Below, one piece after another: positions 16,888 through 24,305 of a stretch of 39,003 nucleotides of DNA (its first letter is position 1; each line of letters begins with the position of its first letter). This stretch comes from Clostridia bacterium (GTDB taxonomy: Bacteria; Bacillota; Clostridia; Oscillospirales; Acutalibacteraceae): contig JAFZIK010000035.1 of assembly GCA_017554405.1 (NCBI GenBank), positions 1-39,003 of the forward strand, written 5' to 3'. Under the pieces are notes generated by a model. That model was not told where the DNA came from. It saw only the letters and a program-made list of their open reading frames with translations, and did not search any database. The translations under genes were made by a program, and so were the position numbers.

Positions 16888-16943
16888 GAGGGTCAAATTC
16901 ATATGTTCGGGCGGCCAAAACCGCCCTTGTTTTTTTGCGAAAA

Positions 16944-18131
16944 TCAGTCTTCATCCTTCTTTTCGCCGAGAGTCAGGGTCTGCGCCATCGTTTCCGCCGA
17001 TTTCATCTTCGCGCCGTACTCCAGATGGCTGTAAATGTTGGCTGTCGTACCGAAATCCGAGTGACCTAACCAGTCCTGGATCTCCTTTAAGCTCACGCCG
17101 TTTGCGAGGAGCAGACTGGCGCAGGAGTGTCGCAGATCGTGAAAACGGATGTGCTTCATACCGTGCTTTTTCAGGAAATAATTGAAGTGATGCGTGACGA
17201 AATCGGGCGTCAGCAGATTGCCGAGCTCATCGACGCAGATGTAATCGAGATATTCCTTATTGTATGAATCCCGACAGAGCTTTTGCCGTTCGGTCTGCGC
17301 CTTTTTCGTCTTGATGAGAAGCTTCTCGATCTCCGGCATCAGCGGGAGCGTGCGAAGGCTCGCCTTGTTCTTGGTGGTGTCCTTCTGAACGACCATCCGC
17401 TTGCCGTCCATACCCATCATACAGACAGTATGACGGATGCAGAGCGTCTTTTCCTTGAAATCGACCGCGCTCCATTTGAGCCCGATCGCCTCGCTTCTAC
17501 GCAAGCCGTAGAACGCCGAGAGTATCACCGGCACCTCGATCGGATCGCCCTTGATCGCTTCAAAAAGCGCCTGCAGCTCGTCCCTGTCGTAGTGTTCGGC
17601 GATATACTTCTGCCTTTTCGACGGCTCGATCTTCAGCGCCGGATTCGACGGGATGTACTCCATCTTGACGGCGTAATCAAGCGCCCTGCGAATCACGGCG
17701 TGGTGCTTGTTTACCGAGTTCCACTTGATCCCCCGCTTGAGCATCGTGTTGTAGTATTCCTGAATGTCGCTCGTCCGGATATTCTGCAGAGTGATCTTCT
17801 TCTCGTCAAAATACGGGTTGATCCGCTTGTCGACGAAATACAGATAGCTCGAATAGGTCGTGATGAGGATCGTGCTCTTGACCGTTTCAAGCCAGTCGGA
17901 CAAAAACCGTGAAAACGGTATATCCGGCCGCTTGGTCGGGTCAAGGACGTATTCAAGCTCGTTTTCCATATCGTCGATCCGTTCTTTCAGGATCTCTTTC
18001 GCCTTGCGCAGATTGCCCCGGGCGTCAAGCCCCGTCGTTTGCCACTTCTGCCTTCTGACGCCGTCCTTATCGTAATAACTGATGACGGTGTACAGAAGGC
18101 CGTTCTTTTCCTGTACCGTTCCGTTTACCAT
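16944..18131 (-). CDS. Tyrosine site-specific integrase (phage/ICE type)
   Basis: About 395 residues. The N-terminal arm-binding region (YYDKDGVRRQKWQTTG) is of the AP2-like type, then a SAM-like core-binding domain (FLSDWLETVKSTILITTYSS), then the catalytic domain with Arg in GLRRSEAIGLKW, His-x-x-Arg in HDLRHSCASLL, His in LGHSDFGTTANIYSH and the nucleophile Tyr in that same segment. It would catalyse integration at the tRNA-Leu core and, with Xis, excision. The start at 18131 (AAAGGA 9 bases upstream) was chosen; an upstream in-frame extension to 18257 overlaps xis. Its C-terminal end faces attL, the usual layout. Confidence 0.92.
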   Translation of the reverse strand: MVNGTVQEKNGLLYTVISYYDKDGVRRQKWQTTGLDARGNLRKAKEILKERIDDMENELEYVLDPTKRPDIPFSRFLSDWLETVKSTILITTYSSYLYFVDKRINPYFDEKKITLQNIRTSDIQEYYNTMLKRGIKWNSVNKHHAVIRRALDYAVKMEYIPSNPALKIEPSKRQKYIAEHYDRDELQALFEAIKGDPIEVPVILSAFYGLRRSEAIGLKWSAVDFKEKTLCIRHTVCMMGMDGKRMVVQKDTTKNKASLRTLPLMPEIEKLLIKTKKAQTERQKLCRDSYNKEYLDYICVDELGNLLTPDFVTHHFNYFLKKHGMKHIRFHDLRHSCASLLLANGVSLKEIQDWLGHSDFGTTANIYSHLEYGAKMKSAETMAQTLTLGEKKDED

Positions 18132-18253
18132 AACTCTTTTCCTTTCTGCATACTTTTTCTTTTGAATCTCTCCTTCATATTCGCCGGCGCGCTTGGGATT
18201 TGCGACGGTATTCAAAGTATGTAAGTCGCGGCCTACGCCGCGGCGGACGGGTT

Positions 18254-18472
18254 TCATAGCGAAAGCAGATACTCGATGACGGACATTTTGGTGATATGAT
18301 AGCCCTTGGATTTTATAAATTTCAGAGTGCCGTCGTTTACCATGGCGTATACTTTCTTAACGCCGCATCCGAGCATCTTACAGCATTCTTTTACGGATAC
18401 CATATCCTTATACTCAGTGAACATCAACTGATAAGCGGTATCGGCGTCCATATTGATTTTTACTTTTTCCAT
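18254..18472 (-). CDS. Excisionase-like small DNA-binding protein
   Basis: A 72-residue protein with a MerR/excisionase-type helix-turn-helix: MVSVKECCKMLGCGVKKVYA (about residues 24-43) followed by a wing NDGTLKFIKSKGYHIT. AAGGAGG lies 9 bases before the ATG. It is immediately upstream of int on the same strand, the standard place for xis, and probably directs excision of the element. The small size and wing fit Tn916-type Xis relatives. Confidence 0.82.
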   Translation of the reverse strand: MEKVKINMDADTAYQLMFTEYKDMVSVKECCKMLGCGVKKVYAMVNDGTLKFIKSKGYHITKMSVIEYLLSL

Positions 18473-18625
18473 TGAGTCTTTCCTCCTTATTGGTTTTTGC
18501 CTCCTTTCCGCCGGAGGCGAGCTTGTAAGTTTCGCATTTTAAAAATCTCCTTCATATATTTGAATAATAACGGCGGGATCGGGAGGATACCCGCGTCCGG
18601 GCATCCTCCTTCTCCGTTCGTTTTG

Positions 18626-19588
18626 TCAGCTTCTTACTTCAGCCAGATAATCCTTCGTGATGCCGGGTCTGTGATGACCGAGGCGCTCACTGACTTCCTT
18701 TAATGCGTTTTTACCGTCAACATTTTTTAAGACGTTATACCTTGTCTGGGCGTAATAGTGACGAAAGCCGTGCCAGCTGGGCAGTTCGATCCGTTCCTTT
18801 TCGCCGGGATTGACCTTGGATTGGCGGTCGGGATCGGTGAACTTTCTGCGATTGTTATACATCCAGGACGACAAGGCTGCGATCTCTTTCTCGATACCGC
18901 GCTTATCTTTTTGGACGATGACACAATCGCCGGGGTTCATTCCTTTGGATCTTGCGTAGTTGATCAGACGATACACAATCTCCCTCTGCTTTTCGTTTTC
19001 GATCGGGATCGCTCGGATCTGGGTTCCTTTCCCCTTGACTGTAAGCTCTCCGTAACGAACCGCTTTCAAAAGCTGTTCGACTTTAAGCTCACACATCTCG
19101 TGAATACGGAGCCCGAACCGCTCGCCGAGTCGGATTCCGAACGCAGCGTCGATTCTGCCCATTTCGATTGCCACCGAATAAGCTTTCTCAACCTCTTCGG
19201 GGAACCAGGCGCGATTCAGCTCGCCCCGATTACGTTTCCCGATTGGAAGCCCCTTGTTATCCGGCAGACGGTTTTTTCCTCCGGAATACCCGTAGAAGAA
19301 GCGGATCGACGAAAGTTCGGTAACGATGGTGTTGGGAGTCAATTCCTTGTCCCGCATATATTCGACGTAGGCGCGAATATGCTTTCCCGAAACGTTAACG
19401 AATTTTTGCAGATGCCACTCCTCCGCGCAGTATCGGACGAAGCGGTCAGTACCTTCAAAGTAACGCGCTCGAGTCGCGATCCCTTTGGCGTTGATACTGT
19501 TTTTGAGAGACAGGATCTGATCGTGTAAATTATCGTATCCTGTTCTCACTTTGGGTTGAGAGTTTTTAGTTTTTTTCTCGTAATACAT
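18626..19588 (-). CDS. Tyrosine recombinase of the Integrase_1 type, copy A
   Basis: About 320 residues with N-terminal core-binding helices and a catalytic domain showing Arg in RFGLRIHEMCEL, His-x-x-Arg in WHGFRHYYAQTR, and His and Tyr in LGHHRPGITKDYL. It is a clear relative of the recombinase at 34905-35888: compare LNRAWFPEEVEKA with LNRAWMDSEIEKA, and GERFGLRIHE with GQRFGLRVNE. The ATG at 19588 has AAGGAG 7 bases upstream. Directly upstream are three R1 repeats and a structured tail, as for its relative. Its target is unknown; it is unlikely to be the tRNA-Leu integrase because a dedicated int/xis is present. Confidence 0.88.
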   Translation of the reverse strand: MYYEKKTKNSQPKVRTGYDNLHDQILSLKNSINAKGIATRARYFEGTDRFVRYCAEEWHLQKFVNVSGKHIRAYVEYMRDKELTPNTIVTELSSIRFFYGYSGGKNRLPDNKGLPIGKRNRGELNRAWFPEEVEKAYSVAIEMGRIDAAFGIRLGERFGLRIHEMCELKVEQLLKAVRYGELTVKGKGTQIRAIPIENEKQREIVYRLINYARSKGMNPGDCVIVQKDKRGIEKEIAALSSWMYNNRRKFTDPDRQSKVNPGEKERIELPSWHGFRHYYAQTRYNVLKNVDGKNALKEVSERLGHHRPGITKDYLAEVRS

Positions 19589-19871
19589 AAGAGAACTCCT
19601 TATTTGCGTGCGCATTCCTCATTTTGTATTTCAAGAAGCACGACGTCTTTTGCTTATGAAAACCGCAAGGAATAACGCGATATATGACAACACCTTTCCC
19701 TCGAGAACTAAAGGCGATGTTACCAAAGAATTTGTCTGAAAGTGTAAAATGGTTTGTTTTACGCTTTCATTGAAATAATGATGACAATATTCGATTGTCA
19801 AGGATCGGTTTCACGTCCGGTATCCGAATTCCCGGCGTGATATATATTGCAAGGGAGAAAGTCCCGAACAA

Positions 19872-19933
19872 TCGTTACGTTTACAATTTGCGAGTCTTTT
19901 CGGTGCCGTTTCAAGAAAACAATCACTTTTTTG
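19872..19933 (+). repeat. R1 repeat, copy a
   Basis: Core TGCCGTTTCAAGAAAACAAT at 19904-19923, preceded by CGTTACGTTTACAATTTG and followed by a TTTTTT run. It matches the other R1 copies at 20183, 20787, 36031 and 36159. Confidence 0.7.
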
Positions 19934-20182
19934 GCTCAATTTACAAATTGTTTACAGTTTTCGTCCTGAGCGTCGAAAAAGGTTTCGTGACGAAAACTAT
20001 GTAGGATTCCGCTGCGGGTTTTATGCCGCGAAAGACGCTTTACAATGAGTGGGCGGTGCGGTAGACTTTTTCGTCCGACAGGCGGGAGGCGAAGCCGTAC
20101 CCCCTGCCGACGCCTGTCCATATCCGCGCCGCCGGAGGCTCGTCGTCAAGCGGACCGTGGAATAAATCCGCGCGGAGATTTC

Positions 20183-20248
20183 TTTACGAAAAATCAATTT
20201 CAATATGGGTGCATTTTTTACGGCGTTTCAAGAAAACAATCTTTTTTA
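20183..20248 (+). repeat. R1 repeat, copy b
   Basis: It contains TCAATTTCAATATGGGTGCA, a T-run, then GGCGTTTCAAGAAAACAATC and another T-run. Closest to copy c at 20787, with which it brackets the 68-residue ORF. Confidence 0.75.
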
Positions 20249-20491
20249 CATTTTCATGGTAGACTTTTTCTTTCACATATGATAATATTCAATTGTCTGA
20301 TTCTTCTTTATCGAGTGAACATAGATAGCGCAGAATCAAACTCCTCCCGCGGAAGGTAACCGATCGCATTGACTGATATTGATTCTTAGGTGTTCACGTT
20401 CAATATTCCGGTGCTCAAAGATGGCTCTCGGTAGTCGGCACATTCCAATGCGACTTTTATCGAGGTATCTGCGGTGAAAGGAGAAAAGACT

Positions 20492-20698
20492 ATGGCTGGT
20501 AAAAAAGGTGTTTCATCAAAAACACACACAAAACAGCAGTTGGACAACTATGCGAATCAGCATAACCCCAACAATAAGGCTTACACTGCCGACAAACAAA
20601 ACCGGATCAGTACAAAAAGTTCTGCAAGGACAAAAAAGAACGAAAAGTATGATATCGGTATTTTAGACGGCGAAAGCTACGGTTGGTGTGACGACTGA
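20492..20698 (+). CDS. Small conserved-type hydrophilic protein (cassette gene)
   Basis: A 68-residue polar protein with KQQLDNYANQHNPNNKAY, then a Lys/Ser/Thr-rich middle and an acidic end (GILDGESYGWCDD). Proteins with the QLDNYANQ-NPNN pattern are common in gut Firmicutes, but I know no function. AAAGGAG lies 8-9 bases before the ATG at 20492, which I prefer to the in-frame GTG at 20474. It is flanked by R1 copies b and c and looks like a single-gene cassette in the recombinase A module. Confidence 0.7.
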   Translation: MAGKKGVSSKTHTKQQLDNYANQHNPNNKAYTADKQNRISTKSSARTKKNEKYDIGILDGESYGWCDD

Positions 20699-20786
20699 TA
20701 AGCAGGATGATCCAGAAGGAATCGGGGCATCGTAAGGTGTCCCCTTTCTTTTTCGTCATGAAGTTTATTTGTCAAAAAAGGATTTC

Positions 20787-20851
20787 TGTACGAAAATTCA
20801 ATTTCAATATGGGTGCGTTTTTGTTGCCGTTTCAAGAAAACAATATTTTCG
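20787..20851 (+). repeat. R1 repeat, copy c
   Basis: It contains TTCAATTTCAATATGGGTGC, a T-run and GCCGTTTCAAGAAAACAATA. Directly followed by the structured tail beginning near 20860. Confidence 0.75.
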
Positions 20852-20859
20852 TCACGAAA

Positions 20860-21452
20860 TTTTTTGATTATTTCAGGACGAAAATTTCGCGCCGTCATTT
20901 CGAAACGACAGTCCGGCGTCATTTCGAAGCGAAAATCGTTTGACACTTTTTTCGGGATTTCAAAACGAAAGTCATCTCAAAATTCTTATCATCCCGATGT
21001 GGAAAATCCTTCGTCATATCGAAAAGACAGCGTCAAGGCATACTTCACCCATCTGTAAAATCAGATCCGTTTCTTTGTTTTTCCATATTGAGATGGGGCG
21101 GTATGCCTTGACGTCCCGACTCCCGAAAGGTGTTCCGGGAGTCGTTTCTATTGAGTTCACTTCGTTCGCTCAATAAAAACGACTCCGCTCTCGAAACGAT
21201 AAATGACAGTTGATATCGAACCGACAGTCATTTGTCATATATCATATCGAAGCGATAACCCCTCGGCTCGGTCGTCTCCGACCGGCTCTGACGAGCAGAC
21301 CTCCGACTCCCAAACGCATCTCATACGGAAAATCACTTCAAAATTATCATCATCGGATCCCGTAAGGAGGTTAGTACTTGGCGCTCGCCTTGCGGCGGAC
21401 GCCGTGCGCATACCCTTGAAGCAAGGGTGTCCCCAGTGGACTGCGCGACGCC
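20860..21452. repeat. Structured tail, copy A (short palindromic repeats, inverted-repeat block, three-way fold)
   Basis: It starts with GGACGAAAATTTCGCGCCGT and units GTCATTTCGAAACGACAGTC (20894-20913), GTCATTTCGAAGCGAAAATC (20918-20937) and more degenerate ones to 21032. Next comes a 155-bp block in which GTCAAGGCATAC (21032-21043) pairs with GTATGCCTTGAC (21101-21112), and GGAGTCGTTTCTATTGAG (21138-21155) pairs with 21169-21186 with one mismatch. After more short repeats it ends with a three-way-junction-like fold at 21380-21449. The same order and spacing recur at 38172-38822. No gene is supported here. Confidence 0.7.
21380..21449 (+). repeat. Three-way-junction-like fold, copy A
   Basis: It follows TTAGTAC at 21371. 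Hairpin GGCGCTCGCC/GGCGGACGCC (21380-21403, one mismatch) comes first, then an outer stem GCGCA (21406-21410)/TGCGC (21442-21446) enclosing ACCCTT/AAGGGT (21412-21428) and GTCC/GGAC (21429-21441). Copy B has the same layout with different stem bases. Confidence 0.6.
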
Positions 21453-22454
21453 GAATCCCGAACGTAGTCGGTATTTCTCGGCGGGAGCTTTACGATTCGA
21501 CGCTATGCCCGACGAAAGCTGCCTTAGAAAGCCCGTGATCCGGGGACGAAAAACATACGCTTCAACTGCGGCTTACAGTTTTCGTCCTCAACCGATGCAG
21601 GTTTTCGCTTTTTGGTTTTCCTTATGAACGCTCAAAGCGATAAAGAGCGTTTACGCATTCCTTCCGATCGCGTGACAGAGGTCGAGCCCCTATCGCTTTC
21701 CTACCTGATCTCGGCTTACGGCTATTATGCGTTTGCCTTCGCCATGTGTCGTGACTCTTACGGTCGATTCCCCTGGGTCTCCCTCCGAAAATGAGGTTGT
21801 CCTTCACCTCGTTTTCGTCATGAGACCGCGCTCGCTAAATAATCAGTTGCCATATTGACTAAGCGAGCGTTTCGTTCTGCGTTCCTTCCGATCGCTTCAC
21901 CGAGGACTTGCCTCTCCGTTTTCGTACCTGTTCCGGCGTCCGGCTATTACGCTCTTGCCGGTGCCCTGTTTCGGTTAACACTTCAACCTTTTTGTTTCCC
22001 TTTTCTAAAGTTCTTTCATAATCAATCGCTCCTTCATAGAATTGAATAATGTATATTTGAGTCCCACAGATGCGAACACCCGCGGGGAAACAAAAAGCAA
22101 GTTTTGATTTATAAAACACCGTCAACGTATAGCAGAACGAACCGTACTCTTCAAGTTCAAATCATGCTAACGCTGACGGTGTTTTTTCTGTGCTTACACT
22201 GTAATATTACGGGTTTTTTCAAGTCTTTTCAAGAGCACACGAGTGGCACATAACGGTTCTGTTACGCGGTTTTCCGCACCTTTTGAGCGCCGTATTTTTC
22301 CCTGCTCGGCAATAGACGGCAATGCACGCCGAAAATTTTTTTAAAAAAATTTTTTGACAACTTTCAAACAGTGCCTCTTCTTTGAAAATTCACGCATAGT
22401 ACTTGAATTTTCACGAATTTTGTGTTACAATGCTTTTAACGTGGAGGTTTAACC
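21453..22454. other. Non-coding region after tail A, with a duplicated segment
   Basis: About 1 kb without a supported gene. An inverted repeat GGACGAAAA (near 21542)/TTTTCGTCC (near 21583) is present. A diverged direct duplication (about 21640-21755 and 21868-21975) shares GCGTT, TTCCTTCCGATCGC and GGCTATTA landmarks. A long hairpin with AAAACACCGTCA (22113-22124) pairing to TGACGGTGTTTT (22174-22185), then TTCTG, may be a terminator. From 22190 the sequence becomes AT-rich leader DNA of the AbiEi-like gene. Frames here lack ribosome binding sites or are interrupted. Confidence 0.5.
22403..22431 (+). promoter_or_regulatory. Promoter of the AbiEi-like gene
   Basis: TTGAAT (22403-22408), a 17-bp spacer and TACAAT (22426-22431), 23 bp before the start codon. 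Confidence 0.7.
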
Positions 22455-23195
22455 ATGGAACATTACGTTACACTTTTGAAAATGGGTGCTTTCAGCCGTG
22501 AAGACGTTGCAGGAATAACCGGTAACATCCGCACGGCGGACAGTCTTTTGTATTCCTATAAGAAGAAGGGCTGGATTGCGTCGGTCCGGCGGAATTTGTA
22601 CGTTGCGATCAGTCTTGAAACCGGACAGCCGGTGTGCAACCCTTATCAGATTGCCGCGCATATTTCGCCCGATGCCTGCGTTTCGCACCATTCGGCCTTT
22701 GAGGTTCACGGCATGGCGAATCAAGTCTTCTCCGACCTGTACGTTTCGACCTCCGCTGTTTTTCGTCCGTTTGAATTCGACGGCAAGCACTTTGAACGTG
22801 TGCCGTCAATCACCACCGAGGGCGTTAAGGAAATCGGCAAGATCCGTGTGACCGACCTGGAGCGCACCGTCGTTGACGGTATCAAGGACTTTGCGAAGAT
22901 TGGCGGACTGGAGGAGCTTTTGCGCTGCCTGATGATGATCACCTATGCCGACGCTGACAAGCTGACGCGATACCTTACCATATATGATAACTGCTTCCTG
23001 TGGCAGAAGGCGGGGTATATCCTCTCACACTTCCCGAACATGAAACTCCCCGCCTTGTTCTTCGACACCTGTAAATCCAACGCCCGTAAAAACGTGCGGT
23101 ATTTGTATGAGGATATAAAAAAAGAGTCCCCCGTCTTTGAAAGCGAATGGGGACTATACATACCGAAGGATATGATGAAGCTTTTGGAAAGCTGA
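22455..23195 (+). CDS. AbiEi-family antitoxin-like regulator
   Basis: A 246-residue protein with an N-terminal winged helix (FSREDVAGITGNIRTADSLL ... KKGWIASVRRNLYVAI, residues about 14-50), then the AbiEi-type middle region (HISPDACVSHHSAFEVHGMA, IRVTDLERTVVDGIKDFAKI). The family supplies antitoxins and autorepressors of type IV toxin-antitoxin systems, normally beside an AbiEii nucleotidyltransferase. Here no AbiEii is present; the next gene, 115 bp downstream with its own very similar promoter, encodes a Fic protein, which may be its partner. Start from GGAGG 8 bases upstream. Confidence 0.83.
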   Translation: MEHYVTLLKMGAFSREDVAGITGNIRTADSLLYSYKKKGWIASVRRNLYVAISLETGQPVCNPYQIAAHISPDACVSHHSAFEVHGMANQVFSDLYVSTSAVFRPFEFDGKHFERVPSITTEGVKEIGKIRVTDLERTVVDGIKDFAKIGGLEELLRCLMMITYADADKLTRYLTIYDNCFLWQKAGYILSHFPNMKLPALFFDTCKSNARKNVRYLYEDIKKESPVFESEWGLYIPKDMMKLLES

Positions 23196-23245
23196 TTTAT
23201 AACTGAAAATTCACATAATAATCATCAGAATCGACTCATCACTAC

Positions 23246-23274
23246 TTGAAATTTAGGGAACTTTGTGATATAAT
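23246..23274 (+). promoter_or_regulatory. Promoter of the fic-like gene
   Basis: TTGAAA (23246-23251), a 17-bp spacer and TATAAT (23269-23274). Spacing and flanks (CACTACTTGAA...) resemble the promoter of the upstream AbiEi-like gene, which suggests shared control. Confidence 0.75.
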
Positions 23275-23310
23275 ACGGTTGTTAGATTTCCCTATAAGGA
23301 GATTGCAAGT

Positions 23311-24249
23311 ATGAATTACGAATATATGGAGATCCAGGAGCTGCTGCAGCAGCGTGCTGATTTACAAGCGCGCCTGAAGCTTTTGCCATACGACGGCACT
23401 CCGGAGATAAAAGAAAATAGCAGCGGAAAGTATCTGTACGTCCGCAAGCGCGTCGCCGGAAAGCTGACCAGCACCTACGTTGACGTTTTTTCCGATGATC
23501 TATACGCCGCGCTCCTTCGTTATACCAAAGATGCGCGCGAGTTGAGAAAAGGCGTCCGTAAGATTGAAAAGCGGTTGGCGGAGCTCGGCTATGCAACTGA
23601 GGAGCTTTCCGATAAAGTCATTCTAAATGTCGACTTTGCCCGCGCGAATATGAAAGCGAATATATACGATCAGGCGGTGCTTGAAGGCGTTGCGACCTCC
23701 TTCCCGCAGACCGAGGATATCATCGAAAACGGGCGCGTCAACGGCGTCTCGGCGAATGACGTGCAGAAGATCCTCAACCTGAAACACGCGTGGGAGTTTA
23801 TAATGGACCGCGACGTGATCGCCACCAAGACGGATTATTATATTCTTTGCCATATCGCAAAGCTCGTGAACGAGGGCTTTTACGCCGAGGGCGGCAGAAT
23901 CCGCGGCGTGCCGGTCACGATCGGCGGAACTTCATACGTGCCGCCGCTTCCGATTGAGCTTGACGTCAAAGAAAGAATCGCCGCCATCGTAGCAGAAGAC
24001 GCCGAACCCGTTGAAACGGCGATCCGGCTCTGCCTCTATTGTATGAAGACACAGATTTTCAACGACGGCAACAAGCGCGCGGCGGTCATCTTCGCCAATC
24101 ACTACCTCATAGGCAAAGCCGCCGGACTTCTCGTGATCCCCGAAAAGGACGTCCCGGAATTCAAGCGCCTCCTCGTCGCCTATTACGAAGACCGCGACAC
24201 AGGAGAGATCGTAGAGTTTATGAAGGATAAGTGCTGGAGAAAGATATAA
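23311..24249 (+). CDS. Fic-domain protein with substituted catalytic His
   Basis: A 312-residue protein. The Fic core is CMKTQIFNDGNKRAAVIFAN (about residues 242-261), preceded by the flap-type segment GVPVTIGGTSYVPPLPIE (about residues 199-216). The usual HxFx(D/E)GN(G/K)R motif reads QIFNDGNKR, so the catalytic His is Gln. Canonical Fic enzymes transfer AMP or another nucleotide moiety to a protein; loss of the His suggests altered or lost chemistry. A helical N-terminus (residues 5-100) with many Lys/Arg/Glu may be the partner-binding part. A possible inhibitory Glu lies in SFPQTEDIIENG. It probably pairs with the AbiEi-like protein. The start has AAGGAG upstream. Confidence 0.85.
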   Translation: MNYEYMEIQELLQQRADLQARLKLLPYDGTPEIKENSSGKYLYVRKRVAGKLTSTYVDVFSDDLYAALLRYTKDARELRKGVRKIEKRLAELGYATEELSDKVILNVDFARANMKANIYDQAVLEGVATSFPQTEDIIENGRVNGVSANDVQKILNLKHAWEFIMDRDVIATKTDYYILCHIAKLVNEGFYAEGGRIRGVPVTIGGTSYVPPLPIELDVKERIAAIVAEDAEPVETAIRLCLYCMKTQIFNDGNKRAAVIFANHYLIGKAAGLLVIPEKDVPEFKRLLVAYYEDRDTGEIVEFMKDKCWRKI

Positions 24250-24305
24250 AAGCTCACCGATATTATTGTCAGCTTGAATTGTAGAACGCAGGAGGAAACA
24301 AAATA

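Larger units (their letters stand above)
19589..20491. other. Non-coding repeat-rich region between recombinase A and the 68-residue ORF
   Basis: About 900 bp with no convincing gene. It contains R1 repeats at 19872-19933 and 20183-20248, GACGAAAA/TTTTCGTC motifs, and a GC-rich inverted repeat (GACAGGCG near 20078 with CGCCTGTC near 20113). Short frames across it are not conserved-looking and lack ribosome binding sites. It probably holds the recombinase promoter and recognition sites. Confidence 0.5.

Noticed and set aside
20677-20946. Minus-strand frame with repeated FRFEMT/CRFEMT residues
   Set aside because: The repetition comes directly from the TCGAA-centred DNA repeats; similar peptides arise at 38188-38385 for the same reason and no ribosome binding site is present.
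20894-21032. Possible CRISPR array from regularly spaced repeats
   Set aside because: Repeat units are degenerate and partly palindromic, gaps between units are only about 4 bp where regular, there are no unique spacers of constant length, and no cas genes are near.
21859-22125. 88-codon minus-strand frame after tail A
   Set aside because: It covers the duplicated non-coding segment, has no ribosome binding site and matches no family.
18626-22454. Retron, diversity-generating retroelement or group II intron to explain the structured DNA
   Set aside because: No reverse transcriptase is encoded anywhere in the window, and no group II domain V signature was recognised.
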